NCBI RefSeq assembly: GCF_003667275.1
Contig: NZ_RCNV01000001.1
Location: 558,001-622,000 of the forward strand
Length of the DNA stretch: 64,000 nt
From: Mesonia aquimarina
Lineage (GTDB): Bacteria > Bacteroidota > Bacteroidia > Flavobacteriales > Flavobacteriaceae
Reading direction: 5' to 3'
Each line of letters starts with the position of its first letter. The stretch's first letter is position 1. Under the pieces are notes generated by a model. It was not told the origin of the DNA, did not search any database, and saw only the letters and a program-made list of their open reading frames with translations. Position numbers and translations under genes: made by a program. Shown piece by piece: positions 45,609 to 54,134 of this stretch.

Positions 45609-46325
45609 ATGCGAAAAATAATTCACCCTGCAGACACACGTGGTTCTGCAAACTTTGGTTGGCTAGACGCTAAATATTCATTCAGTTTTGCAAATTTCTT
45701 TAATCCCGAGCGTCTTCAGTTTGGAATGTTACGCGTTTTAAATGATGATATTATCGCCGGTGGAATGGGATTTGGAAAACATCCACACGAGAATATGGAA
45801 ATTATTACCATTCCGTTAGAAGGTGCGCTTCAGCACAAAGATTCTATGGGAAACGAAGGCGTAATTCATGCCGGAGAAATACAAGTGATGAGTGCCGGAA
45901 CCGGAGTTGAACACAGCGAGTTTAACGCTAGCAAGTCTGAAAAAGCAAATACCTTACAAATTTGGGTTTTTGCTGAAAAAGATGGTGTACAACCGCGTTA
46001 CGATCAACGAAAATTTAACCCTGAAAAACATAAAAATGAATTGGTAACCGTGGTTTCACCAAAAGATGATAACGATGGTGATGCGGTTTGGGTTCACCAG
46101 CAAACTTACTTTAACTTAGGAGAAATTGAAGCCGGAAAAAAAATTGATTATAAACTTCACAACAAAGCACACGGCATCTATGTTTTTCTGATTTCAGGGG
46201 AAATTGAAGTTGCAGATGAAATGCTTAAAGAAAGAGATGCAATTGGACTTTGGGAGATAGAAAAAATTGATATCAGCATTCTGAAAGATGCTAAAATTTT
46301 ACTAATTGAAGTTCCGATGAACTAA
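45609..46325 (+). CDS. Pirin-family bicupin (YhhW/quercetinase-like)
   Basis: A 238-residue bicupin. The N-terminal cupin carries the metal ligands in FGKHPHENMEII (two His, about 56-58) and GVEHSEFN (His and Glu, about 99-101). DTRGSANFGWLDAKYSFSFANFF at the start is the pirin signature, cited in part. E. coli YhhW and some relatives cleave quercetin; physiological substrates in flavobacteria are not known. A short GNAT-like gene follows by 10 bases. Confidence 0.9.
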   Translation: MRKIIHPADTRGSANFGWLDAKYSFSFANFFNPERLQFGMLRVLNDDIIAGGMGFGKHPHENMEIITIPLEGALQHKDSMGNEGVIHAGEIQVMSAGTGVEHSEFNASKSEKANTLQIWVFAEKDGVQPRYDQRKFNPEKHKNELVTVVSPKDDNDGDAVWVHQQTYFNLGEIEAGKKIDYKLHNKAHGIYVFLISGEIEVADEMLKERDAIGLWEIEKIDISILKDAKILLIEVPMN

Positions 46326-46335
46326 AAAATAATCC

Positions 46336-46641
46336 ATGAAAAATGAAACATTTGAAATAAAAAACAACGAATTTTTACGTCAATTTGAAGCAACAATTGA
46401 AGGTGAATTTGTAAAGTTAGAATATTCTGATCAAGAACGAAAAATATTTCTTTCTAAACTTGAAATGAGCGAAAGCCTACAAGAAAAAGGGTACCAAGAA
46501 AAATTTCTGACCGAAATTTTTGATTATATCGCAGAAAAAGGGCGCATAAAAATTGTACCTACAAGTAAAGAAGTAAAAAGTTTTTTTAAGGCCAATAAAA
46601 TAAAATACAGCGAATTATTACCAATCGGAATTAGTTTTTAA
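46336..46641 (+). CDS. Short GNAT-like (YjdJ-type) protein
   Basis: A 101-residue protein. FVKLEYSDQERKIFLSKLEM is the central beta region and LQEKGYQEKFLTEIFDYIAEK corresponds to the acetyl-CoA-binding helix of the short YjdJ-type N-acetyltransferase fold, both cited in part. The classical Q/RxxGxG/A loop is only weakly present, so activity is uncertain. It follows pirin by 10 bases and its TAA stop overlaps the stop of convergent mtaB by two bases. Confidence 0.72.
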   Translation: MKNETFEIKNNEFLRQFEATIEGEFVKLEYSDQERKIFLSKLEMSESLQEKGYQEKFLTEIFDYIAEKGRIKIVPTSKEVKSFFKANKIKYSELLPIGISF

Positions 46642-47981
46642 GCCACCTCAACTTGCTTATTTACAAACTCAAAACGCACCAAACCGTCTTCGTCTATTTC
46701 GGTTAATTTTACTTGATGTAAAGTATTCACAAATTCAGGATTCCAAGGCATTTTTACTTTTACATAATTTTCGGTAAATCCATGAATGTAACCTTCTTTA
46801 TTTTCACCTTCAAAAAGCACTTCTAAAGTGTTCCCTAACTGACTTTCATAAAATGCGCGACGTTTTTTTGCTGATAAACCGCGTAACATTTTACTGCGCT
46901 TTTTTCTTACTTTTGTAGGTACAACGCCATCCATTTCTGTCGCCGGTGTATTTGCTCTTTCCGAATATGTAAAAACGTGTAAATAAGAAATATCTAATTC
47001 ATTTAAAAAATTATAGGTTTCAAGAAAATGCTCATCAGTTTCTCCCGGAAAACCTACAATTACATCAACACCAATACAAGCGTTTGGCATTGTCTTTTTA
47101 ATTTCTGCAACTCGATCTACGTACAATTCTCGCATGTATCGACGACGCATTAATTTCAACAAATCATTGCTTCCACTTTGCAGAGGAATATGAAAATGTG
47201 GTACAAAAGTATTGCTATCAGAAACAAAATTTATCGTTTCATTTTTTAAAAGATTTGGTTCTATAGAAGAAATTCGCAGACGCTCAATTCCGTCGACATC
47301 ATCTAAGGCTTTTACTAAATCTAAAAACGTATGTTCGTGCTTTTTGTTACCAAACTCACCTTTTCCGTAGTCACCAATATTTACGCCGGTTAATACAATT
47401 TCTTTAATTCCTTGTTCAGAAATTTCTTGTGCGTTCTGTAAAACATTTTCTAATTTATCGCTTCGGGAAATTCCTCTAGCTAACGGAATTGTACAATACG
47501 TACATTTATAATCGCAACCATCTTGCACTTTTAAAAAAGCACGTGTTCTATCACCAATAGAATATGATCCTACGTAGAAATCGGCTTCTTCAATTTCGCA
47601 CGAATGTACTTCGCCAAAATCATTTTTGGTAAGATCATTTAAATAATCGGTTATTTTAAATTTTTCAGTCGCTCCTAAAACCAAATCTACACCATTTACA
47701 TCGGCTAATTCTTCCGGTTTTAGTTGAGCATAACAACCAATTGCAATAATAAAAGCTTCTTCGTTTTTCTTTTGTGCTTGTTTTACAATAGTTTTAAAAC
47801 GTTTGTCAGCATTTTCGGTAACGCTACACGTGTTTATCACATAAATATCTGCCTTTTCTGAAAAATCGACGCGTTTAAAACCTTCACTCTCAAAAGAACG
47901 AGCGATAGTTGATGTTTCAGAAAAATTTAATTTACAGCCCAAGGTGTAAAATGCAACGTTTTTATTTTCATTTCTATTCAT
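46638..47981 (-). CDS. mtaB: tRNA N6-threonylcarbamoyladenosine methylthiotransferase
   Basis: A 447-residue radical SAM methylthiotransferase that adds a methylthio group at C2 of t6A37 in tRNAs reading ANN codons. The N-terminal UPF0004 domain has three cluster cysteines: TLGCKLN, NTCSVTE and GCYAQ. The radical SAM motif CDYKCTYC (CxxxCxxC) is near 150, and a C-terminal TRAM-like segment follows near 380-440. FETSTIARSFE-type spacing and the R-rich CTIPLARG fit MtaB rather than MiaB or RimO. A -7-like box TATATTTG lies at 48071-48078 on the minus strand. Confidence 0.93.
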   Translation of the reverse strand: MNRNENKNVAFYTLGCKLNFSETSTIARSFESEGFKRVDFSEKADIYVINTCSVTENADKRFKTIVKQAQKKNEEAFIIAIGCYAQLKPEELADVNGVDLVLGATEKFKITDYLNDLTKNDFGEVHSCEIEEADFYVGSYSIGDRTRAFLKVQDGCDYKCTYCTIPLARGISRSDKLENVLQNAQEISEQGIKEIVLTGVNIGDYGKGEFGNKKHEHTFLDLVKALDDVDGIERLRISSIEPNLLKNETINFVSDSNTFVPHFHIPLQSGSNDLLKLMRRRYMRELYVDRVAEIKKTMPNACIGVDVIVGFPGETDEHFLETYNFLNELDISYLHVFTYSERANTPATEMDGVVPTKVRKKRSKMLRGLSAKKRRAFYESQLGNTLEVLFEGENKEGYIHGFTENYVKVKMPWNPEFVNTLHQVKLTEIDEDGLVRFEFVNKQVEVA

Positions 47982-48102
47982 AAAGCAACCGGCTCCTTTC
48001 GTAATCTTTTACTATTATTGTAGTGTTTCTAATGAAATTTTCTAAGAAAGAAAATCTTCAAAAACGGGTGCAAATATACTACCTAAAATCGGCATAAGAA
48101 AA

Positions 48103-49719
48103 TTGATAAAATTCATTAACAAAATAGAAATCAACCATTTAGTACTTTTCGTATTAATTTTTGCAATTATAAGTTGTAAAAATGAGGCTGAAAAAAATCG
48201 TGATCACCTAGTTTTCAGATATAATGAACACGCAAATATTACTTCGCTAGATCCGGCTTTTGCAAAAGACCAGCGCAATATTTGGCCTTGTAATCAATTG
48301 TATAACGGCTTAGTGCAACTTGACGACAGCTTGAATATTCAACCAGATTTAGCTAAAAAATGGATCATTTCTGAAGATGCAAAAACCTATACTTTTTTTC
48401 TTCGTGATGATGTTTATTTCCATAAACATAAAATCTTCGGAAAAAATAAAACCCGAAAAGTTGTTGCGGAAGATGTTGTTTTCAGTTTAAAAAGATTAAC
48501 CGATTCTAAAATCGCTTCGCCCGGAAGTTGGGTGATGCAAAATGTTGCTAATATTTCAGCTGAAAATGATTCGATTGTAAAAATTGAATTGTCGCATGCT
48601 TTTCCTGCTTTTTTAGGTTTGCTTTCCATGAAATATTGTTCGGTAATTCCTACAGAAATGGAAGAATTAGATTTTAGAGAAAATCCGATTGGAACCGGAC
48701 CTTTTAAATTTAAACGCTGGGAAGCTAACGAAAAATTAGTGTTCAGAAAAAACAACCTTTATTTTGAAAAAGACAAAAATGGTGAACAACTCCCCTATTT
48801 AGAAGCGGTCGCTATTACTTTTTTACCCGATAAACAAAGTGAATTTTTACAATTTGCACAGGGAAATATTGACTTTTTAAGTGGATTAGATCCTTCTTAT
48901 AAAGATGAATTGTTAAGCGTTCGCGGGAAATTACGTGAGAAATATGCCTCACGTGTAAATATGTTAACCGCACCTTATTTAAACACCGAATATTTAGGTA
49001 TTTATCTCGACAGCAAAACCGAAGAAGTAAATTCTCAAAAAATTAGACAAGCCATAAATTATGGATTTAATCGGGAAACGATGATTACCTATTTACGCAA
49101 CGGAATTGGAACTCCTGCAAATCATGGTTTTATTCCAAAAGGTTTACCGGGTTTTTCTTCTGAAACCTACTACGATTACAATCCTGAAAAAGCGAAAAAA
49201 CTAATTAATGATTATAAAAAAAGTTCCGGAAATGCGAATCCTGAAATTAGTATAAGTACCAACGCACAATATTTAGATTTATGCGAATATATTCAGCGCG
49301 AACTGCAAAAAATCGGCTTAACCGTAAATATTGACGTAATGCCGCCTTCTACACTGCGTCAACAGCGTTCTACCGGAAAACTGGATGTTTTTAGAGCAAG
49401 TTGGATTGCTGATTATCCCGATGCTGAAAATTATTTATCTCTTTTTTACAGTGAAAATTTTTCACCAAACGGACCAAATTATACGCATTTTAAAAATAAA
49501 ACTTTTGATAAATTATATGAAAAAGCTATAAATACTTCATCCACTGAAAAGCGTGTTTTACTTTATAAAAAAATGGATTCCGTTGTGATGAAAAACGCAC
49601 CGGTTGTTCCTTTATATTATGATGAAGTAGTCCGTTTTTCTCAGAAAAATGTAAATGGTTTAGGAATAAACCCGATTAATTTATTGGATTTAAAACTGGT
49701 AAAAAAAGTGAAAAACTAA
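48103..49719 (+). CDS. ABC transporter peptide-binding lipoprotein (SBP family 5)
   Basis: A 538-residue solute-binding lipoprotein of the DppA/OppA class. Start TTG at 48103 is the only start that gives a signal peptide followed by a lipobox (FAIISCKNE, Cys about 25). Family hallmarks: LDPAFAKDQRNIWPCNQLYNGLVQLD near 45-70, cited in part, NPIGTGPFKF, and IRQAINYGFNRETMI. Such proteins bind oligopeptides and pass them to a membrane permease; no permease or ATPase gene lies beside it. It is divergent from mtaB with 121 bases between starts and its stop overlaps that of the convergent small lipoprotein by 3 bases. Confidence 0.9.
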   Translation: MIKFINKIEINHLVLFVLIFAIISCKNEAEKNRDHLVFRYNEHANITSLDPAFAKDQRNIWPCNQLYNGLVQLDDSLNIQPDLAKKWIISEDAKTYTFFLRDDVYFHKHKIFGKNKTRKVVAEDVVFSLKRLTDSKIASPGSWVMQNVANISAENDSIVKIELSHAFPAFLGLLSMKYCSVIPTEMEELDFRENPIGTGPFKFKRWEANEKLVFRKNNLYFEKDKNGEQLPYLEAVAITFLPDKQSEFLQFAQGNIDFLSGLDPSYKDELLSVRGKLREKYASRVNMLTAPYLNTEYLGIYLDSKTEEVNSQKIRQAINYGFNRETMITYLRNGIGTPANHGFIPKGLPGFSSETYYDYNPEKAKKLINDYKKSSGNANPEISISTNAQYLDLCEYIQRELQKIGLTVNIDVMPPSTLRQQRSTGKLDVFRASWIADYPDAENYLSLFYSENFSPNGPNYTHFKNKTFDKLYEKAINTSSTEKRVLLYKKMDSVVMKNAPVVPLYYDEVVRFSQKNVNGLGINPINLLDLKLVKKVKN

Positions 49720-50144
49720 TTCACTTTTGAAAAGCAATTTGAGCAGCTTTTTTGTGTTGATTGTTTTAGTTTCGGTTGAAGTTTTTGCCAAGTAGTTTCT
49801 AAAACTGAATCTTTTTTATACGAAAACTGAAATAAAGTCTCGTTTCTATCTAAGCTTTCTTCAGTAGAAAGAGATTTAATAGTCAGTTTTTCACCATCCA
49901 TTTTCCCGTAAATAGCTATATCTTCAAAAGTTTGTTGACCGTTAATTTTCAAGCTACCATAAATTTTATCATTAGCCAGAGAATCTAAGCTCAATTCCCA
50001 ATTCATTACTTGATAATAATCTGCAATTGCTTTTACAGGTTTTTCGAAATATAGATAATTCCCTTTCCATTTTTTTGGATTAGTTTTTTGACAAGAAGTC
50101 AAGGCTAACAAAAGAGCTATAACAAGAAAGTTCCTAAATTTCAC
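49716..50144 (-). CDS. Lipoprotein of unknown function
   Basis: A 142-residue lipoprotein (lipobox LTSCQK, Cys about 18). The body holds WKGNYLYFEKPVKAIADYY and alternates in a way that suggests a small beta barrel (GSLKINGQQTFEDIAIYG). The C-terminus has a close Cys pair (SCSNCFS). I do not recognise the family. It is 9 bases after mltG on the same strand, so it is probably the end of the dapF-GNAT-mltG unit. Confidence 0.6.
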   Translation of the reverse strand: MKFRNFLVIALLLALTSCQKTNPKKWKGNYLYFEKPVKAIADYYQVMNWELSLDSLANDKIYGSLKINGQQTFEDIAIYGKMDGEKLTIKSLSTEESLDRNETLFQFSYKKDSVLETTWQKLQPKLKQSTQKSCSNCFSKVN

Positions 50145-50153
50145 CTTAATAAT

Positions 50154-51197
50154 TTATCGATTAATTCCCATTTTATTAATCCAACGCACATAAGCTTGAC
50201 GGTTTACATTATGCTGACGCAATGATTTTGCAAATTTATGATAGCCAGGATTTTCAGGATCGGCAACAAAATATAAATAGTCGTGATTTTCATAATTTAG
50301 CACCGCTTCTATAGAAGAAATATCGGGCATCGTTATTGGCCCCGGTGGCAATTCTTTATACATATACGTATTATAAGGAGAATCAACTTTTAAGTCTTTG
50401 TATAAAACGCGTTTTATAACGGTATCAAAATCTTTATTTTGTTTTTTAACTGCGTAAATCACAGTTGGGTCGGCATCTAATTTTATTCCGCGTTTATAGC
50501 GATTCATATAAACACCGGCAACACGTTTACGTTCATCTATTTTTGCAGTTTCTTTTTGAACGATCGATGCGATTACGTTGACAGATTTTGGATTCAAATT
50601 CAGTTTTTCAGCTTTTTGAATTCGGTTTTCATTCCAAAAACGCTTGTATTCTTTTAGCATTCGCTCTTGAAATTCTTCTGCTGAAGTATTCCAATAAAAT
50701 TCGTATTGATTTGGAATATACATTGCCAGTGCATTTTCTTGCGTAAAATCATGTTCAGCTAAAAAAGTAGAATTGCGCATGGTTTTTAACAATGATAAAC
50801 TGTCGGCTTCGATTTGTTCAGCAATTCTTCCGGCTAAATTTTCAACACGTTCTTGGTTATTAAAAACCAATTTTATCGGTTTATTTTGACTACGAAGTGT
50901 ATTTATCATTTCGTTATTATTCATTCCTTTTTTCAGAATAAATCTGCCCGGTAAAATATTACTGGCATAACCTTTTCGGCGAGCAACAGCATCAAAAGAA
51001 GAAATATCATCAACCTTATTGCGCAATTGCTGAATAACATCTTTATAATTGGCATCAGTTTTTATAAAAACTTCCGTTGTGTTTTGCTCAAATTTTGTGT
51101 TTGATACAAAAATACTGTTGTAAACGTAATAACTAAAAATTCCTAATCCGATAACGCCTAGCAAGGCAATAGCAAGTATTATTTTTTTAATATACAT
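50154..51197 (-). CDS. mltG: Endolytic murein transglycosylase MltG
   Basis: A 347-residue MltG (YceG-like) protein, anchored by one N-terminal membrane segment (about 5-27). The YceG domain runs to the C-terminus; its catalytic Glu lies in ASIVQKETAKIDERKRVAGVYMNRY, cited in part, near 215, with LDADPTVIYA and PPGPITMPD downstream. It cuts nascent glycan strands near the membrane and so sets strand length. The first 11 bases overlap the end of the GNAT gene, which itself overlaps dapF: a tight cell-wall cluster. Confidence 0.93.
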   Translation of the reverse strand: MYIKKIILAIALLGVIGLGIFSYYVYNSIFVSNTKFEQNTTEVFIKTDANYKDVIQQLRNKVDDISSFDAVARRKGYASNILPGRFILKKGMNNNEMINTLRSQNKPIKLVFNNQERVENLAGRIAEQIEADSLSLLKTMRNSTFLAEHDFTQENALAMYIPNQYEFYWNTSAEEFQERMLKEYKRFWNENRIQKAEKLNLNPKSVNVIASIVQKETAKIDERKRVAGVYMNRYKRGIKLDADPTVIYAVKKQNKDFDTVIKRVLYKDLKVDSPYNTYMYKELPPGPITMPDISSIEAVLNYENHDYLYFVADPENPGYHKFAKSLRQHNVNRQAYVRWINKMGINR

Positions 51198-51717
51198 TAT
51201 TTATTAATTGGTATAAATATTCTGTTTTATATATTCCGTTGACTAAATTCCAATCTTTTTTTTTGCCAGTTTTCACAAAACCCTGTTGCTGAAAAAGTTT
51301 TTGACTAACAACATTTTCTTCTGAAACACCAGCGTAAAGTTGATGCATTTTTAAATGGGAAAAAGCGTAGTTACACAACAATTGTAAAGCTTCTGAACCG
51401 ATTCCTTTTTGTCTATTTTCAGTTTCTGCAATTAAAATGCCAATTGCTGCCCGATGATGTTGCGGTTCAAAATCAAAAATATCGATTAAGCCTAAACTAT
51501 TTTGCTGAAAATCTTCAATCACTAAACGCAATTGTTTAACTTCAAAAATATCTAAATGTGCGTTTTCTAAATATTGTTTGATTAAAAATTTAGAATAAGG
51601 CGTTTGCGTAGAACTGAGCTCCCATAAATCTTCATTATTTTCTATTTCGTAAATAAATTCAAGATCTTCGGGTTCTAAAGCTCTTAGTTTTATATTTCTT
51701 CCTTGAAGTGTTAGCAT
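51187..51717 (-). CDS. GNAT family N-acetyltransferase
   Basis: A 176-residue GNAT with the RimJ/RimL-like plan: NIKLRALEPEDLEFIYEIENN at the start, cited in part, and the acetyl-CoA loop ENRQKGIGSEAL (R/QxxGxG/A) near 115. AGVSEENVVSQKLFQQQGFVKTG follows, cited in part. Target not known; a protein N-terminus, an amino sugar or an antibiotic could be acetylated. Overlaps dapF by 7 bases and mltG by 11, so it is translationally coupled in the dapF-mltG cluster. Confidence 0.88.
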   Translation of the reverse strand: MLTLQGRNIKLRALEPEDLEFIYEIENNEDLWELSSTQTPYSKFLIKQYLENAHLDIFEVKQLRLVIEDFQQNSLGLIDIFDFEPQHHRAAIGILIAETENRQKGIGSEALQLLCNYAFSHLKMHQLYAGVSEENVVSQKLFQQQGFVKTGKKKDWNLVNGIYKTEYLYQLINNVY

Positions 51718-52490
51718 AAAATTTTGCCTTCAAAAACTTGTTGCGCAGGACCTGTTAACCAGACGTTATGGTATTTAGCATTTTCTTCTTCAAATTGGAT
51801 AGATAAATTTCCGCCAGGTGTTTTTATAGCAACATTTTTTGTGCTTACTTTTTCTGAAAAATGAGCAGCAATTGCGACTGCAGTAACGCCTGTTCCGCAA
51901 GATAGTGTTTCATCTTCTACGCCACGCTCAAATGTTCTAACATTTAAAAAATCTTGAGCTTGTTCTACAAAATTTACATTAACACCTTCTTTTTTATAAA
52001 GCTCGTTGTGACGAATTTTTGCCCCTTCCTTTTTGACATCTAAATCCTTTAAATTATCAGTAAAAACAATATGATGCGGAGAACCGGTATCTAAAAAATA
52101 AGCATCGGCAATTTGTTTTATTTCAGTTACATTTTGCATTTGTAAACTGATAGAATCAGATAAAATTTTTGCTTCATGTTTTCCATCTATCGCCGTAAAA
52201 GTGGCGCTATTTTTTACAATTCCTAAAAATTCAGCAAAGCGTACAAGGCATCTTCCACCATTTCCGCACATTGTGCTTTCATTTCCATCAGCATTAAAAT
52301 AGACCATTTTAAAATCATCTCCTGCAATCGAAGAGTTTTCCAATAAAATGAGTCCGTCAGCTCCTATGCCAAATTTTCTGTCACATAATTGTTTAACAAG
52401 TTTGGTATCATTTTTGAAAATTTTATTTCGATTATCAATCAAAACAAAATCATTGCCTGTACCTTGATATTTGTAAAAAGTAAGCTCCAT
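51711..52490 (-). CDS. dapF: Diaminopimelate epimerase
   Basis: A 259-residue PLP-independent epimerase that makes meso-diaminopimelate from the LL form, for lysine and for the peptidoglycan cross-link. The two catalytic cysteines are in MCGNGGRC (about 75) and SCGTGVTA (about 200). Start TFYKYQGTGNDFVLIDN is typical. It heads a tightly packed minus-strand cluster (GNAT, mltG, lipoprotein). It is divergent from HtrA with a 112-base gap; a minus-strand TATATTTG lies at 52510-52517. Confidence 0.96.
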   Translation of the reverse strand: MELTFYKYQGTGNDFVLIDNRNKIFKNDTKLVKQLCDRKFGIGADGLILLENSSIAGDDFKMVYFNADGNESTMCGNGGRCLVRFAEFLGIVKNSATFTAIDGKHEAKILSDSISLQMQNVTEIKQIADAYFLDTGSPHHIVFTDNLKDLDVKKEGAKIRHNELYKKEGVNVNFVEQAQDFLNVRTFERGVEDETLSCGTGVTAVAIAAHFSEKVSTKNVAIKTPGGNLSIQFEEENAKYHNVWLTGPAQQVFEGKILC

Positions 52491-52602
52491 TTTTTATTTT
52501 TAACGCAGGCAAATATACAATAATAAGAGAGAAGTTAAAGCCGTTATAAAAGTGGTTTATTTCAATATAAAAAAGTTTAATTTAGTATAAAATAAAGGAA
52601 AT

Positions 52603-54003
52603 ATGAAAAAGTTTTCAAGTCTTTTACTCGTTTCTATTTTAGGTGGAATTTTAACATTAGGAAGCTATAAACTTTTGCTAGAAGAAGAAACATTGGAAAA
52701 AGAGTCAACGTCTATTTTACCAGAAACTACTAAGCCTAATTTTGTATCGTACACTAATAATGTGAACAATTTGGCAGAAGCGCCAGATTTTAGAGAAGCA
52801 GCAAATAAAACCGTACACGCTGTTGTACACGTTAAAAACGTTGCTATTTATGAAGGTCCCAGAAATATTTGGGAATATTACAACGGAAGACAAAAAGGAG
52901 AAAAGGCATTACAAGGTGCCGGTTCTGGCGTAATTATCACGCCAGACGGCTATATTGTTACGAATAATCACGTTATAAAAGATGCCAGTGAAATTCAAGT
53001 AACCTTAAATAATAATTTAACCTACAAAGCAGAGGTTATTGGTACAGACCCACAGGCAGATATTGCACTCCTAAAAATTGACGCAAAGGAGTTAGATTAT
53101 ATTCCGTTTGGCGATAGTGAAAGTGCAAAACTTGGTGATTGGGTTTTAGCCGTAGGAAATCCGTTTAATTTAACATCTACCGTTACCGCCGGAATTATAA
53201 GTGCCAAAGGAAGAGACTTAACTGAAGGAGAAACTAGAATGCCATCATTTATACAAACTGATGCAGCAATTAACCCAGGAAATAGCGGTGGCGCTTTGGT
53301 AAATACAAAAGGAGAATTAATCGGAATAAATACAGCCATAACTTCTAGAACGGGAAGTTACATCGGCTATGGATTTGCCGTACCCAGTAACAATGCAAGA
53401 AAAATTGTTGAAGATTTACTAGAATACGGAAACGTACAACAAGCCATTTTAGGTATTACAGGTTCTACCTTAAATCCAAAAGCCGCTCAAGAAAGTGAAT
53501 TAGCGATATCGCAAGGAGTTTATATTGCTTCAGTGAGCGATGGAGCTAAAGAAGCAGGGTTAAAAGAAGGCGATTTGATTACCAAAATTGATGATGTAAA
53601 AGTTAGAAAACTATCAGACCTTACCGCTTACATTGGCACAAAAAGACCAAACGACGAAGTGCAAGTCAACTTTTTTAGAAATGGCGAAGAAAAAATAAAA
53701 ACTATTCAGCTTACAAAATTTGAAAGTTATGCGTTAAGCATTGCCGGAGTTGAAATTATTAATGCTGATAAAGAATATTTATCACATTTTGATACAGATC
53801 ACGGCGTAAGAATTAGTAGAACACTCTCGCAAAATTTCAATATTCCGATAAACAAGTTTATCATCACCAAAATTGATGGTGAAGAAGTTAATAGTGTGGC
53901 TGAAGTTAGAGAAATAATGGATAATAAATCTAAAGGAAGTACAACTAATGTTACTTTTAGAAGCCTAAACGGAAATGAAGAAAGCTATTCCTTTAGAGAA
54001 TAA
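52603..54003 (+). CDS. htrA: HtrA/DegP-type periplasmic serine protease
   Basis: A 466-residue S1C protease with an N-terminal membrane or signal segment (about 6-25). The catalytic triad is H123 (TNNHVIKD), D153 (ADIALLKI) and S228 (NPGNSGGAL). Two PDZ domains follow, about 285-380 (ISQGVYIASVSDGAKEAGLKEGDLI, cited in part) and about 395-460. It degrades or refolds damaged envelope proteins. Its upstream region shows no full consensus promoter that I can see, so stress control by a dedicated sigma factor is possible. A strong terminator follows. Confidence 0.93.
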   Translation: MKKFSSLLLVSILGGILTLGSYKLLLEEETLEKESTSILPETTKPNFVSYTNNVNNLAEAPDFREAANKTVHAVVHVKNVAIYEGPRNIWEYYNGRQKGEKALQGAGSGVIITPDGYIVTNNHVIKDASEIQVTLNNNLTYKAEVIGTDPQADIALLKIDAKELDYIPFGDSESAKLGDWVLAVGNPFNLTSTVTAGIISAKGRDLTEGETRMPSFIQTDAAINPGNSGGALVNTKGELIGINTAITSRTGSYIGYGFAVPSNNARKIVEDLLEYGNVQQAILGITGSTLNPKAAQESELAISQGVYIASVSDGAKEAGLKEGDLITKIDDVKVRKLSDLTAYIGTKRPNDEVQVNFFRNGEEKIKTIQLTKFESYALSIAGVEIINADKEYLSHFDTDHGVRISRTLSQNFNIPINKFIITKIDGEEVNSVAEVREIMDNKSKGSTTNVTFRSLNGNEESYSFRE

Positions 54004-54023
54004 GTGTTTATAATTTCAGACTT

Positions 54024-54062
54024 AAAATCCTCTTACAAAAAATCTGTAAGAGGATTTTTAAT
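54024..54062 (+). terminator. Rho-independent terminator after htrA
   Basis: A perfect 14-base stem (54024-54037 with 54045-54058) and T tract, 21 bases after the htrA stop. Confidence 0.88.
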
Positions 54063-54091
54063 TTTTATGTTATTAAAACGTTTTAAATCTT

Positions 54092-54099
54092 TATTTTTG
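54092..54099 (+). promoter_or_regulatory. -7 box upstream of gap
   Basis: TATTTTTG matches TANNTTTG, 35 bases before the GAPDH start; no convincing -33 box. Confidence 0.45.
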
Positions 54100-54134
54100 C
54101 ACCGAGCTTAAATCTTAACACAACAAAATCAAAA

